NCBI GenBank assembly: GCA_964406505.1 | Contig: CAYORX010000001.1 | Location: 111,257-175,256, forward strand | From: DTU015 sp964406505 | GTDB lineage: Bacteria > Bacillota > Sulfobacillia > Fermentithermobacillales > Fermentithermobacillaceae | Reading direction: 5' to 3' | DNA: 64,000 nucleotides | Shown: piece after piece, positions 8,458 through 17,152 of the stretch | How the letters are laid out: every line of letters starts with the position of its first letter | Position numbering within the stretch: the first letter of the stretch is position 1 | The notes under the pieces: generated by a model | What the model was told of the DNA's origin: nothing | Databases searched by the model: none | The model's input: only the letters and a program-made list of their open reading frames with translations | Translations under genes and position numbers: made by a program

Positions 8458-8700
8458 ATGTCAAAAATAGTGGATCAGCCGATTTTAGTGGTTTGTGAAC
8501 GGGGAAGGCCAAAGCGATTTTTTTGGATTAAAAATTGGCTAGCAGTAAAATCGATAATCGATAAATGGAATGAAATTGGCAGATGGTGGGAAGGCGATGA
8601 ACAAAAAACCTTCTACAGAGTGCTAGCAGGTGATGAAAACGGAGTTTATGAAATTTATTCGGGCAAAAACAATTGGAATCTTTATAGGGTCTTTGATTGA
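8458..8700 (+). CDS. DUF6504-like small protein of the mutasome cassette
   Basis: 80 residues rich in tryptophan and arginine: ERGRPKRFFWIKNWLAVKSI, then WWEGDEQKTFYRV and a C-terminal YEIYSGKNNWNLYRVFD. This is the layout of DUF6504 proteins that sit between imuB and dnaE2 in actinobacteria; the family assignment is from memory and moderate. GAGGAGGT at 8441-8448 overlaps the imuB stop, and dnaE2 starts 3 bases after this gene ends, so the three are translated from one message. Biochemical function unknown. Confidence 0.65.
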   Translation: MSKIVDQPILVVCERGRPKRFFWIKNWLAVKSIIDKWNEIGRWWEGDEQKTFYRVLAGDENGVYEIYSGKNNWNLYRVFD

Positions 8701-8703
8701 ACG

Positions 8704-11700
8704 ATGTTTATCCACCTTCACGTTCACAGTCCGTTTTCTTTTTTAGATGGAGCCTCCAGTTTAACTAACGTTGTGAAACGAGCGGCTCAACTAGATATGC
8801 CATCTATCGCTTTAACCGATCATAATAGGCTTTCCGGTGCCGTAAAGTTCATTAAATCTGCGCGAAAATACGGGCTCAAACCTATCATAGGATGCGAAGT
8901 GAGTGCTAAAGGCAATTTTCATCTTACTTTGATTTGCAAAGATAGCATAGGCTACCAAAATCTATGTTCCGTATTAACTCAAGCACATACTGAAAACACG
9001 CGCGGTTTTCCGGTGGTAGATTTAAATACCTTGGCATCCTTCAAAGAAGGGCTTTTCATTCTTTCTGGATGTAGAAAGGGCTTGATCCCTACCCTAATAT
9101 TGAATAGGAGATTTAAAGAAGCTAAACAAGTGGCTGAGAATTACAAAAATATTTTTGGGAAAAACTCATTTATTATCGAAATGTCGGAGTCCCTACTTCC
9201 TGGTTCCATGAATTTAAATCGGGCACTTTTGCATTTGGCAGAAAATTTGAATTTACATACGGTTGTTACGAATAACGTACATTACGTATCTAAAAAAGAT
9301 TTTAAAATTCACGATATTTTGACCTGTATACGTACATCAACCAAACTTGAAGATATTCATCCTGAAAGACGGTTGAATTCAGAAAACTATTTAAAATCCG
9401 AAGCAGAAATTAAGAAAGAATATAAAAATTGCCCTGAGGCCCTATACATGACTCAAGTCATTGCTGAACAATGTGTTTGCCCGTTAAATTTAGATTCTCA
9501 CTATTTCCCCGAATTTTCATGTCCCGAGAACTTTAAATCCTCTAACCAATTCTTACATCACTTGACATATCGGGGAGCACAACGTAAATACGGGAAAATA
9601 ACAAATCAAATCAAAACGCGGCTAGAAGAAGAACTTAAAGTAATAACACATTTAGGGTATGCAGATTATTTTCTTGTAGTATGGGATCTTATAAGGTTCG
9701 CAACTGAACAGAAAATACGTTACGCCGGTAGAGGTTCTGCGGCAGATTCTGCTGTTGCGCATTGTTTAGGGATTACTGGCGTCGATCCAATAGCACAAAA
9801 CTTGCTATTTGAAAGATTTATGAGTATCGAAAGAGGCAGAAAACCAGATATAGATATAGATTTCGATGCGCGGCGAAAAGATGAGATTACTGCGTATGTA
9901 TATAAAAAATATGGAGAGGAGCATGTAGCGTCGGTCGCTACTTACAACACCTTCAGGGGGCGCTCTTCTGTAAGAGAAGTCGGCAAAGTTATGGGATATT
10001 CAAAAGCTGAGATAGATACCATTGCCAAGCGGTTGCATCATATTCATGACTGTCGATTTGAAGATATATTTAAAATTCTGCCGGAACTTAAAAGCTTGAA
10101 TGTTCCGGAAAACCGCTTGGAGATCCTTGCTAAAACAGCGAGTAATATCTTGGGTTTTCCTAAGTTCTTAGGCACTCATTTGAGTGGCATAGTAATTTCT
10201 AAAAATCCGATTAACTGGCTTTCTCCTCTTGAATATTCGGCCAAAGGCCATAAAATTTTACAATTCGATAAAGACGATACAGAAGATTTGGGTCTAACCA
10301 AGATAGATCTTTTATCTTTACGTACCTTAAGCGCAATTGAAGATTCGCTACAATTCATGCGAACTAATTCTTCGTATAATACTGAAGAAAACATGTTGCA
10401 TAAACATAATATCCGGGATATTCGATCTGATTTTGATGACATACCGTTAAACGATAATGATACTTTTAGTAGACTGAGGCTCGGTGATACAGTTGGAATT
10501 TTTCAATTAGAAAGTCCTGCGCAAAGGGGGCTTCAGTCAAGACTTGGTGCTAATAGTATAGAAGATATCGTGGCAAGTGTTGCATTGATACGTCCTGGGC
10601 CGATTAAAGGGGAGATGGTAGAACCCTACATTAGACGGCGTCACGGAAAAGAAAATATAACATATCCCGATCCACGGCTTGAACCAATTTTAAAACATAC
10701 TTATGGGGTGATTTTATTCCAAGAACAAGTAATTGAAATTGCTTCCAAATTCGCCGGATTTACGCCAGGGGAGGCTGATAATTTGCGTAGAGTTATGACA
10801 CATGGTAGGTGTCCGAATGAAATGGAGAAACTGGGGGAACTATTTATAAAAAAAGCTATCCAAATGGGAACAACAGAACAGATCGCTAGTGAAATATTTA
10901 GTTGCATAGAAGGCTACGCAAGCTATGGATTTTGTGAAGCCCACGCTCGCTCTTTTGCTGCTACGGCTTATAAGACTGCGTATTTGATAGAACACCATCC
11001 TGCAGAGTTCTATGGTGCCTTATTGAATAATCAACCTATGGGATATTACCCCATATCCACTTTATGTGTTGAAGCTAAAAAGCATAACGTAGAAATTTTG
11101 GGTCCTTCGATTAATCATTCCTATAAAGACATAGTGATAGAAGGAAATAAGATACGCATGTCATTTAGGATGATAAAAGATATGAAAAGCAATATCATTA
11201 ATGCTATCTTGCGCGAAAGGAAAAAAAGCAAATTCAAATCTTTTTATAATTTTACCAAACGTATCAAAATCGACGTTGGCGTTTTGCGCAACTTGATTTT
11301 ATGTGGAGTTTTTGACGATTTTGGGCTTTCTCGTAGATTTTTGTTGTGGCAGATTAAACATGCATATGCAGTCGATAACGAACCGCGATCAAAGAGTCTT
11401 TTGCAATACATTCGGGATAATGATGAACCACGTATTATCGACAATTATCCAGGTGTTGCAGATTTTTCATTAAAGGAAAAGGTAGATTTCGAATACCAGA
11501 TTCTTGGCACGGGAATTTCTGCTCACCCTATGGAAATGCATCGTGACAGACTTAAAAAACAAAATTTTGTAGCAAGCCATTCTTTATCTAATCTTAGGCC
11601 TGGAGATTTTATTAAAACCGGCGGCATCCCTATAAGACCGCATAGACCCCCAACAAAAAGTGGAAAAACAGTTGTGTTTCTCTCGTTGGAGGACGAATAT

Positions 11701-11865
11701 GGGTTGATTGACGTGGTTTGTTTTGAGGATGTTTACTCTAAATACGGAAAATTCTTGTTTCCCGGTAAAATCGCTCCGTTAGGAATATGGGGTCCAATAC
11801 AAAAACGTGGTAATGCTTTTTCTGTTACGGCAAAAACCGTGTTCCCATTGTCATATGTATTATGA
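8704..11865 (+). CDS. dnaE2: Error-prone DNA polymerase III alpha subunit DnaE2 (ImuC)
   Basis: 1053 residues, the DnaE2 length and shorter than replicative DnaE. The order is: N-terminal PHP domain beginning FIHLHVHSPFSFLDGA with LTDHNRL and later NNVHYVS; C-family polymerase palm with RYAGRGSAADSAV and the catalytic aspartates in PDIDIDFDARR (381-391); fingers with VALIRPGPIKGEMVEPYIRR; and a C-terminal OB fold (from about 960, GDFIKTGGIPIRP). No 3'-5' exonuclease domain is seen. Known role: translesion synthesis with ImuB at stalled forks, causing damage-induced mutation. It is the last gene of the SOS-box transcript. It converges on rsmD with a 29-base gap. Confidence 0.92.
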   Translation: MFIHLHVHSPFSFLDGASSLTNVVKRAAQLDMPSIALTDHNRLSGAVKFIKSARKYGLKPIIGCEVSAKGNFHLTLICKDSIGYQNLCSVLTQAHTENTRGFPVVDLNTLASFKEGLFILSGCRKGLIPTLILNRRFKEAKQVAENYKNIFGKNSFIIEMSESLLPGSMNLNRALLHLAENLNLHTVVTNNVHYVSKKDFKIHDILTCIRTSTKLEDIHPERRLNSENYLKSEAEIKKEYKNCPEALYMTQVIAEQCVCPLNLDSHYFPEFSCPENFKSSNQFLHHLTYRGAQRKYGKITNQIKTRLEEELKVITHLGYADYFLVVWDLIRFATEQKIRYAGRGSAADSAVAHCLGITGVDPIAQNLLFERFMSIERGRKPDIDIDFDARRKDEITAYVYKKYGEEHVASVATYNTFRGRSSVREVGKVMGYSKAEIDTIAKRLHHIHDCRFEDIFKILPELKSLNVPENRLEILAKTASNILGFPKFLGTHLSGIVISKNPINWLSPLEYSAKGHKILQFDKDDTEDLGLTKIDLLSLRTLSAIEDSLQFMRTNSSYNTEENMLHKHNIRDIRSDFDDIPLNDNDTFSRLRLGDTVGIFQLESPAQRGLQSRLGANSIEDIVASVALIRPGPIKGEMVEPYIRRRHGKENITYPDPRLEPILKHTYGVILFQEQVIEIASKFAGFTPGEADNLRRVMTHGRCPNEMEKLGELFIKKAIQMGTTEQIASEIFSCIEGYASYGFCEAHARSFAATAYKTAYLIEHHPAEFYGALLNNQPMGYYPISTLCVEAKKHNVEILGPSINHSYKDIVIEGNKIRMSFRMIKDMKSNIINAILRERKKSKFKSFYNFTKRIKIDVGVLRNLILCGVFDDFGLSRRFLLWQIKHAYAVDNEPRSKSLLQYIRDNDEPRIIDNYPGVADFSLKEKVDFEYQILGTGISAHPMEMHRDRLKKQNFVASHSLSNLRPGDFIKTGGIPIRPHRPPTKSGKTVVFLSLEDEYGLIDVVCFEDVYSKYGKFLFPGKIAPLGIWGPIQKRGNAFSVTAKTVFPLSYVL

Positions 11866-11894
11866 TAAAAATCATACGTTGTTCGAAATTGTAT

Positions 11895-12458
11895 TTACAA
11901 TATTTCGCATTTTATATAAGTAGATATGCGTGTATGTCCATACCGGTAAGTTTTTCTCAACTGAAGCAAACCATATTTTTCGCGGAAGACTTCTTTGGTT
12001 GCTTGTTGTAAAACTACGATACCATAAGGATCTAAAAGCACCGCTGACGCAAGTTTCTCCATGGATTTCTGATCCGTGTTGGTAAAGTATGGTGGTGCTA
12101 CAATGATGATATCGAACTTCTCTTCGGAGTTTTCAAGTTTTTTTACAACACGCAAGGCATCACCCTTGATCACCCGGACGACGTTTTGGACGTTTAATCG
12201 AGAAGCATTTTCTTGCAGTATTTGTATGGCTCTTGGATTTTTATCGATTAAGACGGCAGATTTTGCTCCTCTTGATAAAAGTTCAAAAGAGAAACTGCCG
12301 GTACCTGCAAAAAGATCTAAAACAGCTGCCTCTTCGGTATAACTTTGAAGAATATTAGCTACAGACTCTCTAATTCTGGTTAAAGGTGGACGTGTACTTT
12401 TTCCAGGTATGGATAATATGCGTTTACCTGCTAGATATCCACCGGTTATTCTTAACAT
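11895..12458 (-). CDS. rsmD: 16S rRNA (guanine966-N2)-methyltransferase RsmD-like
   Basis: 187 residues, full family length. It starts LRITGGYLAGKRI and has TRPPLTRIRESVANIL, both RsmD signatures, and the SAM-binding loop LDLFAGTGSFSFEL (48-61). The catalytic motif IV, normally D-P-P-Y/F, reads VAPPYF here: Ala121 replaces the aspartate that contacts the target amino group. The codon is a clear GCA, not an ambiguous base. Either the enzyme tolerates it, or this copy is altered. TTAGGAGG precedes the ATG. Confidence 0.85.
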   Translation of the reverse strand: MLRITGGYLAGKRILSIPGKSTRPPLTRIRESVANILQSYTEEAAVLDLFAGTGSFSFELLSRGAKSAVLIDKNPRAIQILQENASRLNVQNVVRVIKGDALRVVKKLENSEEKFDIIIVAPPYFTNTDQKSMEKLASAVLLDPYGIVVLQQATKEVFREKYGLLQLRKTYRYGHTRISTYIKCEIL

Positions 12459-12618
12459 ATGGCCTCCTAATGAAGATGTTGTGAATTAAGTTCAATGGAT
12501 ATTTTATCATAATGCACTTTATTGGTATAATTATGATGGCACAATATTCAAACGCTTTATCAAGCACTACCGATACACCTCTTTGCCGAAAATATGAAGA
12601 TACATCCTGGGGGCAATC

Positions 12619-13656
12619 ATGAACACAGATCAAACTTTACTTATAGGAAAAATCTCTCCAAAATTGCTTAAGGAAATAGTATTCGAGCGTCTTGGCCATT
12701 CTAGAAAAGAAGTAGTACTAACACCTTCGATTGGTGAAGATAGCGCTGCTTTAGATTTGGGAAATGAGTTCTTACTGATAAGCACCGATCCTATTACAGG
12801 TGCCCAAGATAAAGCAGGATGGTTAGCTGTTAAAGTAGCGATTAACGATATCGCTGCTGCCGGAGGGGAGCCCATATGTATTTTAGTTACGTTGCTATTG
12901 CCTGAAAACTCGCTACTGTCAGATTTGCAGCAGATAATTGACGATATTAATGATGCTTGTTTGGAAGAAAAGATACAGGTTGCCGGAGGTCATACGGAGG
13001 TTACTCAGGGCTTAAAGCAACCGATAATAAGCGTAACGGCCGTTGGAAAAACGAAAAACCGAAAGATTTTGGGTTCCTCTAATGCTCAAATTGGGGATGA
13101 TATAGTTATGACCAAGTGGGCAGGTTTAGGAGGCACTTCGATATTAGTCAGAGATTTTCAGGAAGTTTTCGAAGATGTTCTAGAATCTGATTTAATCGAT
13201 GAGGCAAAGGAAATGCTTTCGCTAATTAGCGTAACACTAGAAGGTAAACTTGCCGTTGAAACAGGTGCCAATGCCTGTCACGATGCTACTGAAGGAGGCA
13301 TTTTCGGTGCTGTTTATGAGATGTGCGAATCTTCCGGCTTAGGTGCGATTATTTATGCTGATAAGATCCCGGTGCTTCCGGTTACGCTAAAAGTGGCTGA
13401 GTTTTGCAAAATAGATCCTTTTAGGCTAATTTCGTCTGGAAGTTTAATCGTTTCTGTATCGAACGGGAAAAAACTTTGTGACGTTTTTAAAAAAGCTGGA
13501 ATAAATGCTGCAATAATAGGTAAAATTGTCAGCAAATCCAGGGAGGTTGTGCAATCAGGAAACAAGTTTCGCTTAAGTTCTTCTGGAACGGATCATTTAT
13601 GGTACGCCAGAAAATATCTGAAAGATATTGTTCAAAACCCCAGGATGAAACCATAA
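12619..13656 (+). CDS. AIR-synthase-related protein (PurM/HypE/ThiL superfamily)
   Basis: 345 residues with the two-domain ATP-binding fold of the PurM superfamily. The N-terminal half has IGEDSAALDLG, STDPITGA, AVKVAINDIAAAGGEP and AGGHTEVT, the usual order of acidic metal/ATP motifs. The C-terminal half has HDATEGGIFGAVYEM. It is closest in layout to HypE-like AIR-synthase family proteins of clostridia, but it lacks the C-terminal PRIC-type tail that HypE uses to form thiocyanate, and no hyp genes are nearby. The substrate is therefore unknown. GGGGGC lies before the ATG. Confidence 0.75.
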   Translation: MNTDQTLLIGKISPKLLKEIVFERLGHSRKEVVLTPSIGEDSAALDLGNEFLLISTDPITGAQDKAGWLAVKVAINDIAAAGGEPICILVTLLLPENSLLSDLQQIIDDINDACLEEKIQVAGGHTEVTQGLKQPIISVTAVGKTKNRKILGSSNAQIGDDIVMTKWAGLGGTSILVRDFQEVFEDVLESDLIDEAKEMLSLISVTLEGKLAVETGANACHDATEGGIFGAVYEMCESSGLGAIIYADKIPVLPVTLKVAEFCKIDPFRLISSGSLIVSVSNGKKLCDVFKKAGINAAIIGKIVSKSREVVQSGNKFRLSSSGTDHLWYARKYLKDIVQNPRMKP

Positions 13657-13708
13657 GGTTTTGGATACGATGCTATAACATCCATAAAGAACGCGAGGTG
13701 GTTGGATC

Positions 13709-14566
13709 ATGTGGTTTTTGTGGACCTTGGTAGCCTTCGTGGTTCTGAGTTGGATCGGATATATATGGATGAAAACTCTTATTACTAAATATGAACATAC
13801 TGTTGAATCTATAGTAGTTTTGGTTGTACTTTTCGCCGTATCTAACTATTTCAGTTTTAGACTGACTTATGTCATGCTTCCGACATTAAGACTGGGGCCT
13901 AGATTAATGACAACGCTTCCACTAGGTGTACTAACATTTGTATTTTTTTCATTCACCGCCATCAACTTGTGGTGTTCATTCCTGACGAGAGATTTTGATG
14001 AAAAGATTGGAGTGTTAGAAGAGGAAAAAGATAGGCTCCAACGACAGATCGATCTTATGCGTTGGAAATATATTACAAAGGGCATCCCGTTGCATGATTA
14101 CGCTCAAGACGGGATGCATAAAGAAGAACGTCCACCCGGTGCTGACGAAATTGACAAGTTTCAAGAAATCGTCGATAACTGGCAGCGTTCTGGAGGAGCA
14201 GCTAGAGTGCGGTCCATCAAAGTAAGCGAGTGGAAATCTCAAGCTAAACAATTGGAAACTAAACATCTACTAGCAGAAATAGATTTGATCGCTGCAAAAT
14301 TAATGGAAAAATCCGATGATGCTGCCAAAGAACAATCGAGGGCTAAGCATTCTGTGTTTGAAATTGAACTTAGAAAACGGGAACAACCTTTTAAAGCGAG
14401 GGCAGATTCATATAGCGAACCTAGCGTTAAGGCAGAAGCTGAGGTTAATCCGGAAGTCATCAGGCGGCGACTGCAAAGTATTCATAGTAAGATTCAGCTT
14501 GTCGAGGCGCAAAAAGAAAGTTTTTTGAGAGATAAAATTAAGCTTAGATGGAGGGTACATTTATGA
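13709..14566 (+). CDS. Membrane protein with three N-terminal helices and a long coiled coil
   Basis: 285 residues, no family recognised. Hydrophobic segments at about 3-22, 34-58 and 68-91, then a highly charged cytosolic region: a coiled coil starting FDEKIGVLEEEKDRLQRQI and further helical stretches at about 175-215 and 250-280. The ribosome site AGGTGG precedes the ATG. Its stop overlaps the start of the DUF1257-like gene (ATGA, 14563-14566), so the two are translationally coupled. By position it may be the membrane anchor or adaptor for the AAA ATPase encoded at 15406; this is inference. Confidence 0.75.
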   Translation: MWFLWTLVAFVVLSWIGYIWMKTLITKYEHTVESIVVLVVLFAVSNYFSFRLTYVMLPTLRLGPRLMTTLPLGVLTFVFFSFTAINLWCSFLTRDFDEKIGVLEEEKDRLQRQIDLMRWKYITKGIPLHDYAQDGMHKEERPPGADEIDKFQEIVDNWQRSGGAARVRSIKVSEWKSQAKQLETKHLLAEIDLIAAKLMEKSDDAAKEQSRAKHSVFEIELRKREQPFKARADSYSEPSVKAEAEVNPEVIRRRLQSIHSKIQLVEAQKESFLRDKIKLRWRVHL

Positions 14567-15003
14567 GTCATATCAGTTCGTATAAAGCTAATATTAAGCT
14601 TCAAACCGCTTTAGAAAAGGGCAAAACAGTAGAACAAGATCCTGGTTGGGAAATACTGAACGAAGCGGTTTGGGCATGTGCAGAGGAGATGGATATGGAT
14701 GTGGGAAATAACATTCGCGATTACTATGGTAGAACTGTGTATTGCGACTGGTCATTATCCGGGCCATCATTCGATAGAGGTATTGGAATAAATGTTGATC
14801 GTGAAACCGGGGAAGTAACATTTATATGTGATAGTTACGGAGGATTCGAAAAGATTGCAGGTGAAATCAAAGAAAATGTAGTTCAAAACTATATCGCATT
14901 ATGTGTTACAAAAGCTTTTACAGCGCTTAATTACGAAGTTGAAGTAGGGGAACTCCAACATCCTATAGATGGGAAAAAGGTTTTAGTAAAGGGTGTGTTA
15001 TAA
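14563..15003 (+). CDS. DUF1257 / Ycf35-like protein
   Basis: 146 residues starting MSHISSYKANIKLQTALEKG; the MSH-S-x-x-K start is the mark of DUF1257 proteins (Ycf35 of plastids and cyanobacteria). Later comes CDWSLSGPSFDRGIGINVDR and a C-terminal NYIALCVTKAFTALNYEVEV. An earlier in-frame ATG at 14548 is rejected because GGAGGG (14550-14555) lies 7 bases before 14563 and the family begins there. Function is unknown in the family; DUF1257 genes are commonly found next to DUF2997 and an AAA ATPase, as here. Confidence 0.75.
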   Translation: MSHISSYKANIKLQTALEKGKTVEQDPGWEILNEAVWACAEEMDMDVGNNIRDYYGRTVYCDWSLSGPSFDRGIGINVDRETGEVTFICDSYGGFEKIAGEIKENVVQNYIALCVTKAFTALNYEVEVGELQHPIDGKKVLVKGVL

Positions 15004-15227
15004 TGGCTAGATCCATAAAAGCGGAAATCGGTTCTAAAAAGGAAATTAAGATAGAGTTCTCTGGGTTTCCAGGTGATTCATGCTTTGATGAAGCAAAACG
15101 ATTAAAAGAAGTTCTTGAGGAGTTTGGTTTGTGGGCAATACCTGTGACTGTATCACCTAAGACGTCGTCAGAAATTGCTAGAGAATTAGGGGAAAGCATC
15201 GGTAGAGAAAAGAAGGTGCCCCATTGA
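15003..15227 (+). CDS. DUF2997-like small protein
   Basis: 74 residues with the DUF2997 pattern: a short beta strand (KKEIKIEFSGFPGDSCFDEA), then a helix KRLKEVLEEFGLWAI. The C in GDSCFDEA is the usual family cysteine. The ATG at 15003 overlaps the stop of the DUF1257-like gene by one base, and its stop overlaps the next start. Likely partner of the DUF1257 and AAA proteins; biochemical role unknown. Confidence 0.7.
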   Translation: MARSIKAEIGSKKEIKIEFSGFPGDSCFDEAKRLKEVLEEFGLWAIPVTVSPKTSSEIARELGESIGREKKVPH

Positions 15228-15394
15228 CGATAGCTGTAAAACCTAAACTTGAGTCGTATTTTGAAGTAGAGATAACTAAAAATGTGATCAATCTTTTAGA
15301 AAGGGCTGGTCACGGGCGAACTGATAAGATTATCAATTTGCTGAAAGAATACGGCCTTGATTTAACGGTTAAAATTAGCGCACCTTGTGGTTGA
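15224..15394 (+). CDS. Small 56-residue protein in the Ycf46-like operon
   Basis: A TTG start at 15224 overlaps the stop of the previous gene (TTGA), with AAGGTG 5 bases upstream. It runs 56 codons to a TGA at 15394, which itself lies within the ribosome site of the ATPase gene. The product begins MTIAVKPKLESYFEVEITK and ends with GLDLTVKISAPCG. The layout (strand, helix of charged residues, EYGLDLTVKIS) weakly resembles the adjacent DUF2997-like protein (EEFGLWAIPVTVS), so it may be a diverged second copy. Overlapping starts and stops on both sides and fitting codon use argue that it is real. Confidence 0.6.
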   Translation: MTIAVKPKLESYFEVEITKNVINLLERAGHGRTDKIINLLKEYGLDLTVKISAPCG

Positions 15395-15405
15395 GGAGGA
15401 ACATT

Positions 15406-17133
15406 TTGGCAGGAGATTATCTTGATAACTCTTGGATAAAGTCAGGAGTGCTTAAGCGTAAAGCAAATTATTCACCGATTATTTGCTTTGAGACTGTTGA
15501 TCCTAAAAGAATTTACCAACTTAAACAGTTTGTCTTATCCGACCCGGATTTTGATCATATTGAAAATGTGTTTCTTTACGATCCGTGGGATGGTTTAGGC
15601 AACTTAAAGCTTGGAGATGAGGGACCTTACTTTAAACCGTACAAAAAACCTATTCCGAATCCAAGCGTGCTTACTTCTCGCATGCAGCCCGAGGGTTCAG
15701 TCGAAATTCAGACGCTCAAAGCAGTCCTCAAGGAAATGGATTCTTTTCTTAAAACCGCAAGAACAGTACTTGTTTTGCAAAACGTCTCTGAAGTTAAAGA
15801 ATACGATACAGGATTTCAAGCTGCTTTACGCTCTTGGGCAATCAACCCCCAAATTATGGCAAAGGGTTCTTGTGTGATAATCATTACCCAGGATGCTGCG
15901 TTGTTGATGGATGAATATACTAGGGAGTTTGCTGTAATCATACAGGTAGATCCTTCAAGTAGGCATGAACGGGAAGAACTTATAAAATCTACTGCTGTCG
16001 ATTTGGATATACCAATTAGACGTGGTGAATTAGAAGCAGCAACGGTAACCTTATCCGGGTTAAATCTCCACCAAATTGAAAGCATTTTACTCGAATCGTA
16101 TCAAAGAGTTAAAACTTTCGAACCTGATATTATGAAAGAATTAAAGTCTGAAATGGTAAAGCGCTCAAAAATTCTCGAAGTGGGCGATCCGCAATTTAAT
16201 TTTCAAGATATCGGTGGCTATCATGCGATTAAACAATTCATTGTAAAATATATAATAAACGTGTTAAAACGACCTGAAAGGGCGAGGCATTTTGACTTAG
16301 GCTTGCCCAAAGGACTTTTATTTTTTGGACCGCCGGGAACCGGTAAAAGTTTATTTGCCAGCGCGTTGGCAAGTGAAATTCAGCTTCCGTTTATAAATTT
16401 GGTTACCGAAAATATTTATTCTAAATGGCTTGGTGAATCAGGTCAAAACATGAAAAATGCAATTAATCTTGCAGAAAAAATGTCTCCTGCAATAGTATTT
16501 GTGGATGAAATTGACAGATTCGGTAAACGAACCGGCTCGTCTGCGGGATCAGCCGAAGAGGAAACCCAGCGTGTATTTTCTCAATTCCTTGAATGGCTGG
16601 GCAAACCCGACAGGACTGCCATAATAGTAGGAACAACGAACGTTCCAGAGCATCTAGACGACGCATTTTTAAGAGCTGGTAGGTTTGATTATAAAATACC
16701 TTTTCTTTATCCAGGACCGCAAGCCCGTCTAGAGGTTTTGCTTGTCCATCTTGGATTTTCTAAAGGTGGTGCTAAGAAAAAAGTTCCTTTGGAAATTGAT
16801 GACAGCCAAATTCGCGAAGTGTTATGGAGGGAGATCGTACCTTTAACTCATAATTTTTCATGTGCCGAACTTGAAGAATTAGTAACTAGGGCAAAAAGAA
16901 TAGCTTTTGATAGTGATAAATCTGTTATTAGCGACAAGGAATTAATCGAAGCCACTAAAACTTTTAGGATAGATAGCTCGTATAGACAAAAGGTGGTACG
17001 AGCCTGTATGATGCAAGCTAGAAAGTTTACCGATGATCAAACTTTTCTCGATGCTATTGAAAAAGAAAACAAAATAGAAGACAATTGTAAAAGGAGTATG
17101 CAGATATCCGCTAGTTGTGGTCAAAATATATAA
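15406..17133 (+). CDS. AAA+ ATPase, Ycf46-like
   Basis: 575 residues. The N-terminal 270 residues look like the degenerate first module of Ycf46-type ATPases (SPIICFETVDPKRIYQLKQF, later VLVLQNVSEVKE and IITQDAALLMDEY). The C-terminal module is a full AAA domain: Walker A GPPGTGKS (308-315), Walker B AIVFVDEID (362-370), sensor 1 VGTTN, and the arginine-finger segment RAGRFDYKIPF. No transmembrane or protease domain is present. The start is the TTG at 15406, 7 bases after GAGGAGG (15393-15399); an upstream in-frame TTG at 15385 would swallow that site. It is the fifth gene of an overlapping operon. In cyanobacteria and plastids Ycf46 is linked to inorganic-carbon use, which cannot be the role in a presumed anaerobe. 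Confidence 0.8.
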   Translation: MAGDYLDNSWIKSGVLKRKANYSPIICFETVDPKRIYQLKQFVLSDPDFDHIENVFLYDPWDGLGNLKLGDEGPYFKPYKKPIPNPSVLTSRMQPEGSVEIQTLKAVLKEMDSFLKTARTVLVLQNVSEVKEYDTGFQAALRSWAINPQIMAKGSCVIIITQDAALLMDEYTREFAVIIQVDPSSRHEREELIKSTAVDLDIPIRRGELEAATVTLSGLNLHQIESILLESYQRVKTFEPDIMKELKSEMVKRSKILEVGDPQFNFQDIGGYHAIKQFIVKYIINVLKRPERARHFDLGLPKGLLFFGPPGTGKSLFASALASEIQLPFINLVTENIYSKWLGESGQNMKNAINLAEKMSPAIVFVDEIDRFGKRTGSSAGSAEEETQRVFSQFLEWLGKPDRTAIIVGTTNVPEHLDDAFLRAGRFDYKIPFLYPGPQARLEVLLVHLGFSKGGAKKKVPLEIDDSQIREVLWREIVPLTHNFSCAELEELVTRAKRIAFDSDKSVISDKELIEATKTFRIDSSYRQKVVRACMMQARKFTDDQTFLDAIEKENKIEDNCKRSMQISASCGQNI

Positions 17134-17152
17134 TGTCAGGTAGGGATCATTG

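Noticed and set aside
11884..11907. Hairpin CGAAATTGTA / TACAATATTTCG between dnaE2 and rsmD
   Set aside because: It has a two-base bulge, is AT-rich, overlaps the rsmD end and lacks a clear T-run; too weak to call a terminator.
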